The translations under genes were made by a program, and so were the position numbers. Positions 6,881-13,910 of a DNA stretch of 13,910 nt are shown here, piece after piece; position 1 is the first letter of the stretch, and every line of letters starts with the position of its first letter. Location: positions 1 to 13,910 of the forward strand of contig JAKLHX010000014.1 in the NCBI GenBank assembly GCA_022709925.1. Direction: 5' to 3'. Source of the DNA: Candidatus Margulisiibacteriota bacterium. Its GTDB lineage: Bacteria; Margulisbacteria; WOR-1; JAKLHX01. The notes under the pieces are model-generated. The model had not been told where the DNA came from. It did not search any database and was given only the letters and a program-made list of their open reading frames with translations.

Positions 6881-7672
6881 ATGAGAGAATTCGACGGTCT
6901 TGTAGAGGTCATAAAAAAGCTGCGAGGCAAGAACGGCTGCCCCTGGGACAAGAAACAGACCCACAGGTCCTTAAAGCCGTATATGATTGAAGAAGCTTAT
7001 GAGGCCGTGCATGCGATAGACGGGAAAGACGACAACAAGCTTAAGGACGAACTCGGGGACGTCCTTTTGCAGGTGGTCCTTCATTCACAGATCGCAAAAG
7101 AAAAAGGCAAGTTCTCAATAGGTGACGTTGTCAAGGCAATAAGCGAAAAAATGATAAGAAGGCATCCTCATGTTTTCTCCAAAAAAAAGGTGAGAGGTGT
7201 CGGCCAGGTGTGGAAGAATTGGGAAGAGATAAAGTCAGGGGAAGCAAAGACAAGGTCCATACTTGATTCTATCCCGAAGGCCATGCCGGCGCTTTATAGG
7301 GCGGACAAGGCTCAGAAGAAAGCCGCACGGGTCGGCTTTGATTGGGACAGCGTTGCGGGAGCATGGGAGAAGGTCTTTGAAGAGCTTGAGGAAGTAAAAG
7401 AATTGTTGACGGGTTCGCGTATCAATAAGAACAGGGTCTCCGAAGAGATGGGAGACCTGCTTTTTTCCATCGTCAACGTGGCGCGCAAGCTCGACCTTGA
7501 TTCCGAAGAGCTTTTACAATCGGCCACGGACAAGTTCTCAAAGAGGTTCAAGTATATAGAGTCATATTGCCGCAAGAAGAAGCTTAAAATATCGAGCTTA
7601 TCGCTTGAAAAAATGGAAGAGCTCTGGCGGGAAGCCAAGTCTAAGCGAAGGTTGTCTGGCACTCCAAAGTGA
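6881..7672 (+). CDS. mazG: Nucleoside triphosphate pyrophosphohydrolase MazG
   Basis: MazG hydrolyses NTPs and dNTPs to monophosphates and pyrophosphate, removing damaged nucleotides and in some bacteria tuning (p)ppGpp. The 263-residue protein has the full-length, two-domain form (E. coli MazG is also 263). The N-terminal domain opens with the family signature CPWDKKQTHRSLKPY and has the metal-binding helices E37-E38-x-x-E41 and E57-x-x-D60 (DELGD). The second domain repeats this with EEVKE at ~170-174 and E189-x-x-D192 (EEMGD). RRHPHVF links the two. The ATG is directly downstream of a perfect TATAAT, with no Shine-Dalgarno, so the mRNA is predicted to be leaderless. The stop lies 27 bases before ftsH and just inside the ftsH promoter. 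The identification is secure. Confidence 0.96.
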   Translation: MREFDGLVEVIKKLRGKNGCPWDKKQTHRSLKPYMIEEAYEAVHAIDGKDDNKLKDELGDVLLQVVLHSQIAKEKGKFSIGDVVKAISEKMIRRHPHVFSKKKVRGVGQVWKNWEEIKSGEAKTRSILDSIPKAMPALYRADKAQKKAARVGFDWDSVAGAWEKVFEELEEVKELLTGSRINKNRVSEEMGDLLFSIVNVARKLDLDSEELLQSATDKFSKRFKYIESYCRKKKLKISSLSLEKMEELWREAKSKRRLSGTPK

Positions 7673-7680
7673 AGTATAAT
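7652..7680 (+). promoter_or_regulatory. Sigma-70-type promoter of ftsH
   Basis: TTGTCT at 7652-7657 (4/6 of the -35 consensus) and a perfect TATAAT at 7675-7680 are separated by exactly 17 bases. The -35 and spacer lie inside the end of mazG. Transcription would start near 7687, giving a leader of about 13 bases that still holds the Shine-Dalgarno. This is the best two-box promoter in the window. Confidence 0.75.
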
Positions 7681-7688
7681 TCCATTAT

Positions 7689-7695
7689 AGAGGTG
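7689..7695 (+). promoter_or_regulatory. Ribosome binding site that sets the TTG start of ftsH
   Basis: AGAGGTG sits 4 bases before the TTG at 7700. The frame is closed upstream by TAG at 7688-7690. The next in-frame GTG lies inside the first membrane segment and the first in-frame ATG is codon 58, so the Shine-Dalgarno and TTG decide the start. Confidence 0.75.
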
Positions 7696-7699
7696 TGAT

Positions 7700-9547
7700 T
7701 TGAAGGACAGCTGGAAAAATATAGCCATCTACAGCGTGGTCGCCCTTATCATTGTTGGGCTTCTTTCCCCGTTTTTTGGGTCCGCTCAGGTTCAAAAAGA
7801 GATATCTTTTTCCGAATTTTTGAACAGAGTGGATTCCGGAGCCGTTAAACAGATATCCATATCCGGCGATATGATAAGCGGTAAATTTGCGGACGGCAAG
7901 GTCTTTAAGACCCGGGCGATAAATTATCCTAACCTAGTGCAGAACCTGAGACAGAAAAAAGTAGCGATAAAAGTAGAGCCTCCTTCCGATTCAGGATGGT
8001 TAGTGAACTTTCTGATACAGATAATCCTGCCCCTACTTTTCTTTGCTCTTTTGTGGTGGTTCCTGATGAGGCAGGCACAGTCGGCTAATTCTTCAGCCCT
8101 CTCTTTCGGCAGGTCCAGGGCGAAGCCGTTGATATCGGATAAAAAAGTCACATTTGCGGACGTGGCGGGAGTGGACGAATCAAAAGACGAGCTTAAAGAG
8201 ATCGTGGAATTCCTCAAATCCCCTAAGAAATTCAATGATATAGGCGCCAGGATACCAAAAGGGGTCCTTCTTATGGGAGCTCCGGGTACCGGAAAAACGC
8301 TTCTTGCCAGGGCGATCGCCGGAGAGGCGGATGTGCCTTTCTTCTCGCTTTCGGGCTCTGATTTTGTCGAGATGTTCGTCGGGGTCGGCGCTTCCAGGGT
8401 AAGGGACCTTTTTACTCAGGCCAAGAAAAGTTCTCCATGCATCATATTCATGGATGAAATAGACGCCGTGGGCCGCCACAGGGGAGCCGGGCTCGGAGGC
8501 GGTCATGATGAAAGAGAGCAGACCCTTAACCAGCTTCTTGTCGAGATGGACGGATTCGACCAGAAGACCAATGTGATAATAATCGCCGCCACTAACAGGC
8601 CAGACATCCTGGACCCTGCGCTGCTGCGTCCCGGCAGGTTTGACAGGCAGATAGTATTGGACAAACCGGACATCAAAGGCAGGAAAGAGATCCTGGAAGT
8701 ACATGCAAAAGGCAAGAAGATCGATAGCGGCGTTGAGCTCGATATACTTGCCAGAAGGACCCCAGGATTTACAGGGGCTGACCTTGAGAACCTTTTGAAC
8801 GAAGCGGCCCTCCTTGCCGCAAGGCGCGACAAGAAAAAAGTGACGATGATGGAGGCCGAAGAGGCGATAGACAGGGTAGTGGCAGGGCCTTCCAAGAAGA
8901 GCAGGGTAATAAATGACAAAGAAAAAAATGTTGTTGCCATACATGAGGTCGGCCATGCACTTTTGGCAAAGCTTTTGCCGAATGCCGACCCTGTGCACAA
9001 GATATCGATACTCCCGAGAGGCTTTGCCCTCGGATATACGCTTCAGCTGCCGCTTGAGGACAAATACCTGATAACGAAGGAAGAAGTGTTGGAACAGGTC
9101 ATCGTTATGCTGGGAGGCAGGGTAGCCGAAGAGCTCATATTCGCGGAGCTGACTTCCGGTGCCCATAACGACCTTGAAAAGGTCACGGAACTTGTAAGGA
9201 AAATGGTTTGCGAGTACGGTATGAGCACTCTTGGCCCAAGGACATTCGGCAAGCCTGATAGGCAGGTATTCCTGGGCAGGGACTTGGGTGAACATAAGGA
9301 CTATGGCGATGAAACAGCCGATAAGATAGACAAAGAGATAAATTCCATCATAGAAGAGTGCTATGAAAAAGCTAAAAAGCTCCTCATAAAGAACAAAGAG
9401 AAGCTTGTCACCATATCAAAGGACCTCCGCGAAAAAGAGACCCTCGAGGGGGAAGATCTCGACAAGTATTTTGAACAGCTCCCTAAAGAGCAAGAGGTCG
9501 AAGAAAAGAACAAGCCGCTTCTGGACCAGGGCACATTATTCGCCTGA
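7700..9547 (+). CDS. ftsH: ATP-dependent zinc metalloprotease FtsH
   Basis: FtsH is a hexameric inner-membrane AAA+ protease that extracts and degrades misfolded membrane proteins and short-lived regulators. The 615-residue protein has membrane segments at ~8-26 and ~102-123 flanking a periplasmic domain (~30-100). The AAA+ module carries Walker A GAPGTGKT at 193-200, the pore loop FVGVG at 226-230, Walker B with D252-E253 and a second-region-of-homology segment ending LLRPGRFD (arginine fingers R310 and R313). The protease domain carries H415-E416-V-G-H419 and the third zinc ligand D491. The usual HEAGH is HEVGH here, a tolerated change. The C-terminus is short, acidic and polar, as is usual. 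It starts at TTG with a clear Shine-Dalgarno and its own promoter, unlike the leaderless-type starts nearby. The identification is secure. Confidence 0.98.
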   Translation: MKDSWKNIAIYSVVALIIVGLLSPFFGSAQVQKEISFSEFLNRVDSGAVKQISISGDMISGKFADGKVFKTRAINYPNLVQNLRQKKVAIKVEPPSDSGWLVNFLIQIILPLLFFALLWWFLMRQAQSANSSALSFGRSRAKPLISDKKVTFADVAGVDESKDELKEIVEFLKSPKKFNDIGARIPKGVLLMGAPGTGKTLLARAIAGEADVPFFSLSGSDFVEMFVGVGASRVRDLFTQAKKSSPCIIFMDEIDAVGRHRGAGLGGGHDEREQTLNQLLVEMDGFDQKTNVIIIAATNRPDILDPALLRPGRFDRQIVLDKPDIKGRKEILEVHAKGKKIDSGVELDILARRTPGFTGADLENLLNEAALLAARRDKKKVTMMEAEEAIDRVVAGPSKKSRVINDKEKNVVAIHEVGHALLAKLLPNADPVHKISILPRGFALGYTLQLPLEDKYLITKEEVLEQVIVMLGGRVAEELIFAELTSGAHNDLEKVTELVRKMVCEYGMSTLGPRTFGKPDRQVFLGRDLGEHKDYGDETADKIDKEINSIIEECYEKAKKLLIKNKEKLVTISKDLREKETLEGEDLDKYFEQLPKEQEVEEKNKPLLDQGTLFA

Positions 9548-9553
9548 GAAACC

Positions 9554-9562
9554 TGATATAAT
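9554..9562 (+). promoter_or_regulatory. Extended -10 promoter (TGATATAAT) for ftcD-valS
   Basis: This is the same nine bases as before pth: TG, one base, then a perfect TATAAT (9557-9562). Six T residues separate the box from the ATG at 9569, which falls exactly where transcription should start, so a leaderless mRNA is predicted. There is no Shine-Dalgarno and no clear -35. The T run is not a terminator tail because no GC-rich hairpin precedes it. Confidence 0.7.
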
Positions 9563-9568
9563 TTTTTT

Positions 9569-10462
9569 ATGGAAAAGATCATAGAATGCGTCCCTAATTT
9601 TAGTATTGGCAAGGACACTTCCGCTGCCCAGCAGATAGTGAGCGCCATGAAGTCCGCAGGCCCTAATGTTATAATTGCCGACCATTCGCTTGATACGGAC
9701 CACGGGAGGCTTGTCGTAACGGTTTTTGGAGAGAACGATTCCCTTAAAGATGCCGTCTATCAAGGCGTTAAAAAAGCCGTAGGCATTATAGACTTCACTA
9801 AACATTCCGGCGTGCATCCGTGCATGGGCGTTGTTGATGTTATACCTTTTGTGCCGATAAAGAGAGCTACTTTTAACGATTGCGTAAAACTCAGGAACGA
9901 TATATCTTCAAAAATAGGCGCAGAATTGCATCTTCCCGTGTATATCTACGGTAATATAGCCAAACGTCCCGAGAGGAAAGAGCTTTCATACGTGAGGCGC
10001 GGCGGCATAGAAGGGGTTGCCGAGCGCATATGCACCCCGGAAGGGAAGCCGGATTTCGGCCCTATGAAGCTCCATCCTACGGCCGGCGCTGTTGCCGTAG
10101 GTGCAAGGGATATACTGATAGCTTTTAACATCAACTTGAAAACCGACGATATCAATATAGCCAAGGAGATAGCCGAAAATATAAGGGAAAAGAACGGCGG
10201 ACTCAGGGGTGTTCGGGCGATAGGGGTCTATCTTGAAAGCAGGAACATAGCCCAAGTAGCGGTGAACATTGTGAACTTCAGATCGTCTTCAATAAAAAAG
10301 GTTTTTGATACGGTCAGCGCACAGGCTGCCAAAAAGAATATATTCGTGGAAAGCAGCGAGATAATAGGTCTTATCCCGAAAGACGCTTCTTTCGAAGGCA
10401 TGGGCAGCTATCTCAAACTTTTAGATTGGGACGGCTCAAGAATTATAGAGAATTATCTATGA
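9569..10462 (+). CDS. ftcD: Glutamate formimidoyltransferase (stand-alone FtcD N-terminal type)
   Basis: The enzyme moves the formimino group of N-formimidoyl-glutamate (last step of one histidine degradation route) to tetrahydrofolate. The 297 residues match the stand-alone transferase and lack the cyclodeaminase half of the animal enzyme. The start MEKIIECVPNFSIGKD is the family signature. HSGVHPCMGVVDVIPFVP holds the catalytic histidine (H83, matching His82 of the porcine enzyme). LHPTAGAVAVGARDILIAFN marks the junction into the C-terminal subdomain. No histidine-degradation gene is visible nearby. Some bacterial FtcD proteins also act on 5-formyl-tetrahydrofolate and can replace 5-formyl-THF cycloligase, a plausible alternative job here. 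Its TGA stop overlaps the valS ATG (ATGA), so the two should be co-translated from the leaderless-type promoter just upstream. The family call is secure; the physiological role is less so. Confidence 0.93.
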   Translation: MEKIIECVPNFSIGKDTSAAQQIVSAMKSAGPNVIIADHSLDTDHGRLVVTVFGENDSLKDAVYQGVKKAVGIIDFTKHSGVHPCMGVVDVIPFVPIKRATFNDCVKLRNDISSKIGAELHLPVYIYGNIAKRPERKELSYVRRGGIEGVAERICTPEGKPDFGPMKLHPTAGAVAVGARDILIAFNINLKTDDINIAKEIAENIREKNGGLRGVRAIGVYLESRNIAQVAVNIVNFRSSSIKKVFDTVSAQAAKKNIFVESSEIIGLIPKDASFEGMGSYLKLLDWDGSRIIENYL

Positions 10463-13131
10463 TCGATATCCCGAAAGTATACGACCCAAAAGAGACCGAG
10501 GAAAAATGGTATAAGATCTGGGAAGAAGGCAATTACTTCTCTCCGGACGGTCCTGCCTCCGCGATACAAGACAAATCCTTAGGTTGTTTTACCATAGTGA
10601 TACCTCCTCCGAATGTTACCGGATCACTGCATATGGGCCATGCGCTCGATAATACCCTCCAGGACGTCCTTGTGCGCTATAAGAGGATGAAAGGGTTCAA
10701 GGTGTTGTGGGTCCCCGGGACGGACCACGCGGGAATAGCCACTCAAAATGTCGTTGAAAAATCCCTTGCAAAAGAAGGCAAGAAAAAAGAGGACATAGGC
10801 AGGGAAGAGTTCATCAAATTGGTGTGGAAGTGGAAGGAGGAATACGGCGGGACAATAACGAGACAACTTAGGAGACTGGGGGCTTCATGCGATTGGAGCA
10901 GGGAGAGATTTACCATGGACAGCGGCCTTTCAAAGGCCGTCAGGAAAGCATTCGTCTCTTTATATAACGAAGGGCTTATATACAGGGGCAAACGCATGGT
11001 GAATTGGTGCCCTCGCTGTACTACAGCAATATCCGATATCGAGGTAGAGCATGAGAGCAAAAAAGGCAGCCTGTGGCATATAAAGTACCTTATAGAAGGG
11101 TCTAGTGACAAGGTCGTGGTCGCGACAACCCGTCCCGAGACGATGTTGGGGGACACTGCCGTTGCCGTTAATCCGGATGATGAGCGCTACGCCGGTCTCG
11201 TCGGCAAAATGCTCATACTTCCTCTGGTGGGAAGGAAGATCCCTGTTATCAAGGATCCTTTTGTTGATCCGTCTTTCGGTACCGGTGCCGTAAAGGTCAC
11301 TCCTGCCCATGACCCGAACGATTATGAGATGGCCGTAAGGCACAATCTCCCGAAGATAAATATTCTTACTCCTAAAGGGAAGATAACCCTGGAAGAGTTA
11401 AGCAGCGAAGAAAAAAACAACCTTTCAAAATATGAGACACTCGACAGGAGCAAAGCAAGGACCCAGATAGTTGCCGACCTGGAAGAGGGCGGATACATAG
11501 AGAAGATAGAAGATTACGGCAACAATGTCGGGAAATGCTACAGATGCAAGACCGAGATAGAACCGTATCTGTCGGACCAGTGGTTCGTAAAGGTCGCCCC
11601 GCTTGCGGAGAAAGCCATAAAAGCCGTCGAATCAGGGAAAATAGATTATATTCCGTCAAGATGGACAAAGGTCTATCTCGACTGGATGATGAACCTCCAC
11701 GATTGGTGCATCTCAAGGCAGATATGGTGGGGGCACCGCATCCCCGTCTGGTACTGTGCCTGCGGCGAAGTGGTAGTAGCCGAAGAAGATCCTACTAATT
11801 GTCCCAAGTGCGGCAGCAAGCATATGGTCCAGGACAAGGATGTTCTTGATACCTGGTTCTCTTCATCTTTGTGGCCTTTTTCCACTCTTGGGTGGCCCGC
11901 AGGGACGGCTGAGCTGAGAACTTACTATCCTACAAGCGTTCTGATAACAGGTTACGACATCATTACTTTCTGGGTCTCAAAGATGATAATGATGGGGACC
12001 AAATTCATGGGTAAAGAGCCTTTTTCTAAAGTATTCATACACGGCCTGATAAGGGACGTGACCGGTAAAAAAATGAGCAAATCGGTCGGCAATGTAATAG
12101 ATCCTTTGGACGTGATAAGCCATGCCGGCGCCGACGCTCTCAGGTTCTCTCTTGTGTCACTGGTCACTGCCGGCGGCCAAGACCTGAAACTTGCCGAAGA
12201 AAAGATCACCGAAGGCCGCAATTTTGCAAATAAAATATGGAACGTATCAAGGTTCGTCTTCATGCAGGAAGGCAATCTTCTCAAGACGGATTTTGATGAA
12301 AAATCCCTTTCTATGGCGGACAGATGGATCTTGTCCAGGTTCAATCTCACGGCATCCCAAATAACTGATCTGCTCGATAATTTTGAGTTCGGCGAATCCG
12401 CGAGAAGGCTTTATGAGTTCATATGGAGCGAATTCTGCGACTGGTACGTCGAGCTCTCTAAAATATCACTTTACGGCGGTCACAACAAAGACAATACTCT
12501 TAAAGTACTCAATTTTGTATTGTCCGGCACATTAAAGATCCTTCATCCGTTCATGCCTTTTGAAACCGAAGAGATATTCTCAAAGCTCGACACTAAAGAA
12601 AGAACGATAATGCTTTCAAAGTGGCCTGTCAGCAGAAAAGACCTTGAAGACCGCGCATCGGAAGAAAAAATGGCGCTTATAATAAACGCCATCAGGGCCG
12701 TCAGGAATATAAGAGCTGAGATGAATGTTCCTTCAGGGAAAGAAATAGAGGTTGTCATCTGTGCCGAGCAATACGGAGATGTACTTAAAGAAGGGGAGCA
12801 ATATATAAGAGCCCTCGTAAAAGCAAAAGAAGTAAAGATCGTAAGTTCTTCTTCACAAAGGCCGCCTCAGAGCGCCATGGCCGTTGTTCCCGGAGCCGAG
12901 ATCTATGTGCCGCTCGGAGGGCTTATCGATATAGACAAGGAATTGCTGAGGCTTGAAAAGACGCTGGCGGATACCGAGTCATTTATTTCCCGCATCAAGG
13001 CAAAGCTTGATAATCCTGATTTCGTGAACAGGGCAAAACCGGAGCTTGTTGAGGCTGAAAAGACCAAACTTCAAGATATGGAAGGCAAAAAAGCCGTCCT
13101 TGAAGACAGCATAAAGAGCCTTAAACGCTGA
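10459..13131 (+). CDS. valS: Valyl-tRNA synthetase
   Basis: This cytoplasmic class I synthetase charges tRNA-Val and hydrolyses mischarged Thr-tRNA-Val. The 890-residue length is normal. The start is the ATG at 10459 (MIDIPKVYDPKETEEKWYKIWEE), overlapping the ftcD stop; a TTG 33 bases upstream in the same frame would only add the end of ftcD read out of frame. HMGH (the HIGH motif) is at 58-61 after PPPNVTGSL, and KMSKS is at 538-542. The editing domain shows TTRPETMLGDTAVAVNPDD and GTGAVKVTPAHDPNDYE. Cysteine pairs C184/C187 with C360/C363, and C433/C435 with C448/C451, look like zinc ribbons. The anticodon-binding region and a C-terminal Lys/Glu-rich coiled coil (from ~IDIDKELLRLEKTL) complete the protein. 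The last 11 bases overlap the convergent ymdB gene. The identification is secure. Confidence 0.98.
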   Translation: MIDIPKVYDPKETEEKWYKIWEEGNYFSPDGPASAIQDKSLGCFTIVIPPPNVTGSLHMGHALDNTLQDVLVRYKRMKGFKVLWVPGTDHAGIATQNVVEKSLAKEGKKKEDIGREEFIKLVWKWKEEYGGTITRQLRRLGASCDWSRERFTMDSGLSKAVRKAFVSLYNEGLIYRGKRMVNWCPRCTTAISDIEVEHESKKGSLWHIKYLIEGSSDKVVVATTRPETMLGDTAVAVNPDDERYAGLVGKMLILPLVGRKIPVIKDPFVDPSFGTGAVKVTPAHDPNDYEMAVRHNLPKINILTPKGKITLEELSSEEKNNLSKYETLDRSKARTQIVADLEEGGYIEKIEDYGNNVGKCYRCKTEIEPYLSDQWFVKVAPLAEKAIKAVESGKIDYIPSRWTKVYLDWMMNLHDWCISRQIWWGHRIPVWYCACGEVVVAEEDPTNCPKCGSKHMVQDKDVLDTWFSSSLWPFSTLGWPAGTAELRTYYPTSVLITGYDIITFWVSKMIMMGTKFMGKEPFSKVFIHGLIRDVTGKKMSKSVGNVIDPLDVISHAGADALRFSLVSLVTAGGQDLKLAEEKITEGRNFANKIWNVSRFVFMQEGNLLKTDFDEKSLSMADRWILSRFNLTASQITDLLDNFEFGESARRLYEFIWSEFCDWYVELSKISLYGGHNKDNTLKVLNFVLSGTLKILHPFMPFETEEIFSKLDTKERTIMLSKWPVSRKDLEDRASEEKMALIINAIRAVRNIRAEMNVPSGKEIEVVICAEQYGDVLKEGEQYIRALVKAKEVKIVSSSSQRPPQSAMAVVPGAEIYVPLGGLIDIDKELLRLEKTLADTESFISRIKAKLDNPDFVNRAKPELVEAEKTKLQDMEGKKAVLEDSIKSLKR

Positions 13132-13910
13132 TCTGCCGCTCTTCTTCCACCACTTTGAATATCCTTTTTATCTCTTTGGCTTTCCCGTCGGATTCGTCGA
13201 TCGAGATCAGTACCGCGTTGAAGACGCACGGCCCGCTCTTTGCCGGTTCAAATCGTTTGGGTATTTGAGTCAGGAATTTTTCTATGATAGGTTCTTTCTC
13301 GACGCCTATTACAGAGTTGTAAGGACCTACCATGCCCACATCGCTTATATATGCGGTCCCTCTAGGCAGTATCCTTTCGTCAGCAGTTTGGACATGCGTA
13401 TGCGTCCCAAGCACTGCGCTTACGGTGCCGTCCAGGTACCATCCCATAGCATATTTTTCCGAGGTTGCTTCGGCATGGATATCCACGAGCACTATCGGGG
13501 TCTCTTTCCTTAGTTCTTTTATGAGCCTTTCTGCGGCGCGGAAAGGGCAGTCAAGTTCTTTCATAAAGACCCTGCCCAGAAGATTGACGATCCCTACGCC
13601 TTTGCAGACGATCTTTTCTTTGCCCGGAGTCCCCGGGGGATAATTGGCCGGCCTTACCACCATAGGGCAGTTTTGTATCTCGTTCATGAATTCTTTATTG
13701 TGCCAGACATGGTTCCCGAGCGTAACGGCATCAATGCCGGATTCGATAAGCTCTCTGTACTTTTTCTCGCTGATACCCATGCCTCCGGCGATATTTTCAC
13801 CGTTGGCTATGATCACATCTGGGGACAGCTCTTTCTTGAGTTCCGGCAGGACCCTTTTAAGACAGCTCCTGCCGGGTTTCCCGAAAATATCCCCTATAAA
13901 AAGGACCTTT
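13121..13910 (-). CDS. ymdB: YmdB-family metallophosphoesterase (5' end beyond right edge)
   Basis: The minus-strand frame runs from a TAA at 13121-13123 past the right edge, giving 262 residues in the window; only the first one or few residues are missing. The visible start KVLFIGDIFGKPGR aligns with the N-terminus of Bacillus YmdB (~264 residues). Metal-binding motifs are in order: GD, NGEN, GNHVW, DIHAEATSEK and GTHTHVQTAD, followed by RILPRGTAYISDVGMVGPY. An internal ATG at 13816 is too far downstream to be the start because it would delete the GD motif. The family (TIGR00282) hydrolyses 2',3'-cyclic nucleotides, and in Bacillus it affects biofilm and motility gene expression. In many genomes it follows the RNase Y gene, which could lie just outside; this is not visible here. 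It is convergent with valS, with an 11-base overlap. Confidence 0.94.
   Translation of the reverse strand, partial: KVLFIGDIFGKPGRSCLKRVLPELKKELSPDVIIANGENIAGGMGISEKKYRELIESGIDAVTLGNHVWHNKEFMNEIQNCPMVVRPANYPPGTPGKEKIVCKGVGIVNLLGRVFMKELDCPFRAAERLIKELRKETPIVLVDIHAEATSEKYAMGWYLDGTVSAVLGTHTHVQTADERILPRGTAYISDVGMVGPYNSVIGVEKEPIIEKFLTQIPKRFEPAKSGPCVFNAVLISIDESDGKAKEIKRIFKVVEEERQISV

Noticed and set aside
8180..9295. 371-residue open frame antisense to ftsH
   Set aside because: It lies wholly opposite the conserved AAA+ and protease domains of ftsH, has an unnatural Cys/His/Tyr-rich composition and matches no family I know; it is a shadow of codon bias.
9562..9568. T run after the ftsH stop as a terminator tail
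   Set aside because: No GC-rich inverted repeat lies just upstream; the T run falls between the -10 box and the ATG of ftcD.
10426..10458. TTG at 10426 as the valS start
   Set aside because: It would add 11 residues encoded inside ftcD; the ATG at 10459 gives the normal ValS N-terminus and a four-base overlap.
13816..13816. ATG at 13816 (minus strand) as the ymdB start
   Set aside because: The frame continues to the right edge and encodes the conserved FIGD metal-binding N-terminus, so the true start lies beyond the window.
1..13910. tRNA, rRNA, CRISPR, insertion sequence or phage attachment sites
   Set aside because: Genes are packed with gaps of at most about 54 bases. No direct-repeat array, transposase or terminal inverted repeats were seen on either strand.

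Overview
The window is almost fully coding (about 125 bases lie outside genes) and reads as a chromosomal stretch of an uncultivated diderm bacterium. The evidence for a diderm is an outer-membrane barrel of the PorV/UPF0164 type fused to three S-layer homology (SLH) repeats. Codon use leans to AUA for Ile and AGG/AGA for Arg. Together with the SLH-bearing barrel and FlgD-like C-terminal domain, this suggests a Terrabacteria-side candidate phylum such as Saganbacteria (WOR-1)/Margulisbacteria. That placement is inference, not demonstrated. No mobile element, CRISPR array, rRNA or tRNA is visible, and no intergenic gap exceeds about 55 bases.

Layout from left to right. (1) The 3' end of a secreted-protein gene carrying a FlgD-Ig/type IX-like C-terminal domain overlaps by ATGA with a barrel-Ig-SLH gene. 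(2) pth (peptidyl-tRNA hydrolase) and a compact mfd (transcription-repair coupling factor) form a two-gene operon behind a TGATATAAT promoter. (3) On the minus strand lies an unrecognised 333-residue protein, convergent with mfd and divergent from mazG. (4) mazG (NTP pyrophosphohydrolase) and ftsH (membrane AAA+ protease, TTG start) each have their own TATAAT box. (5) ftcD (glutamate formimidoyltransferase) and valS (valyl-tRNA synthetase) are joined by an ATGA overlap behind a second TGATATAAT promoter. (6) On the minus strand, convergent with valS, is ymdB (YmdB-family phosphodiesterase), running off the right edge.

Most of these genes are housekeeping: ribosome rescue (pth), transcription-coupled repair (mfd), nucleotide-pool cleaning (mazG), membrane protein quality control (ftsH), one-carbon metabolism (ftcD), tRNA charging (valS) and cyclic nucleotide/RNA turnover (ymdB).

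The less ordinary points are these: the translationally coupled cargo-like and barrel-SLH pair at the left edge, with SLH at the C-terminal rather than the usual N-terminal end; three genes whose TATAAT box sits only 6-8 bases before ATG with no Shine-Dalgarno, predicting leaderless mRNAs; overlapping opposite-facing -10 boxes between mazG and the unknown gene; and a 10-bp palindrome that supplies the last codons and stops of two convergent genes.
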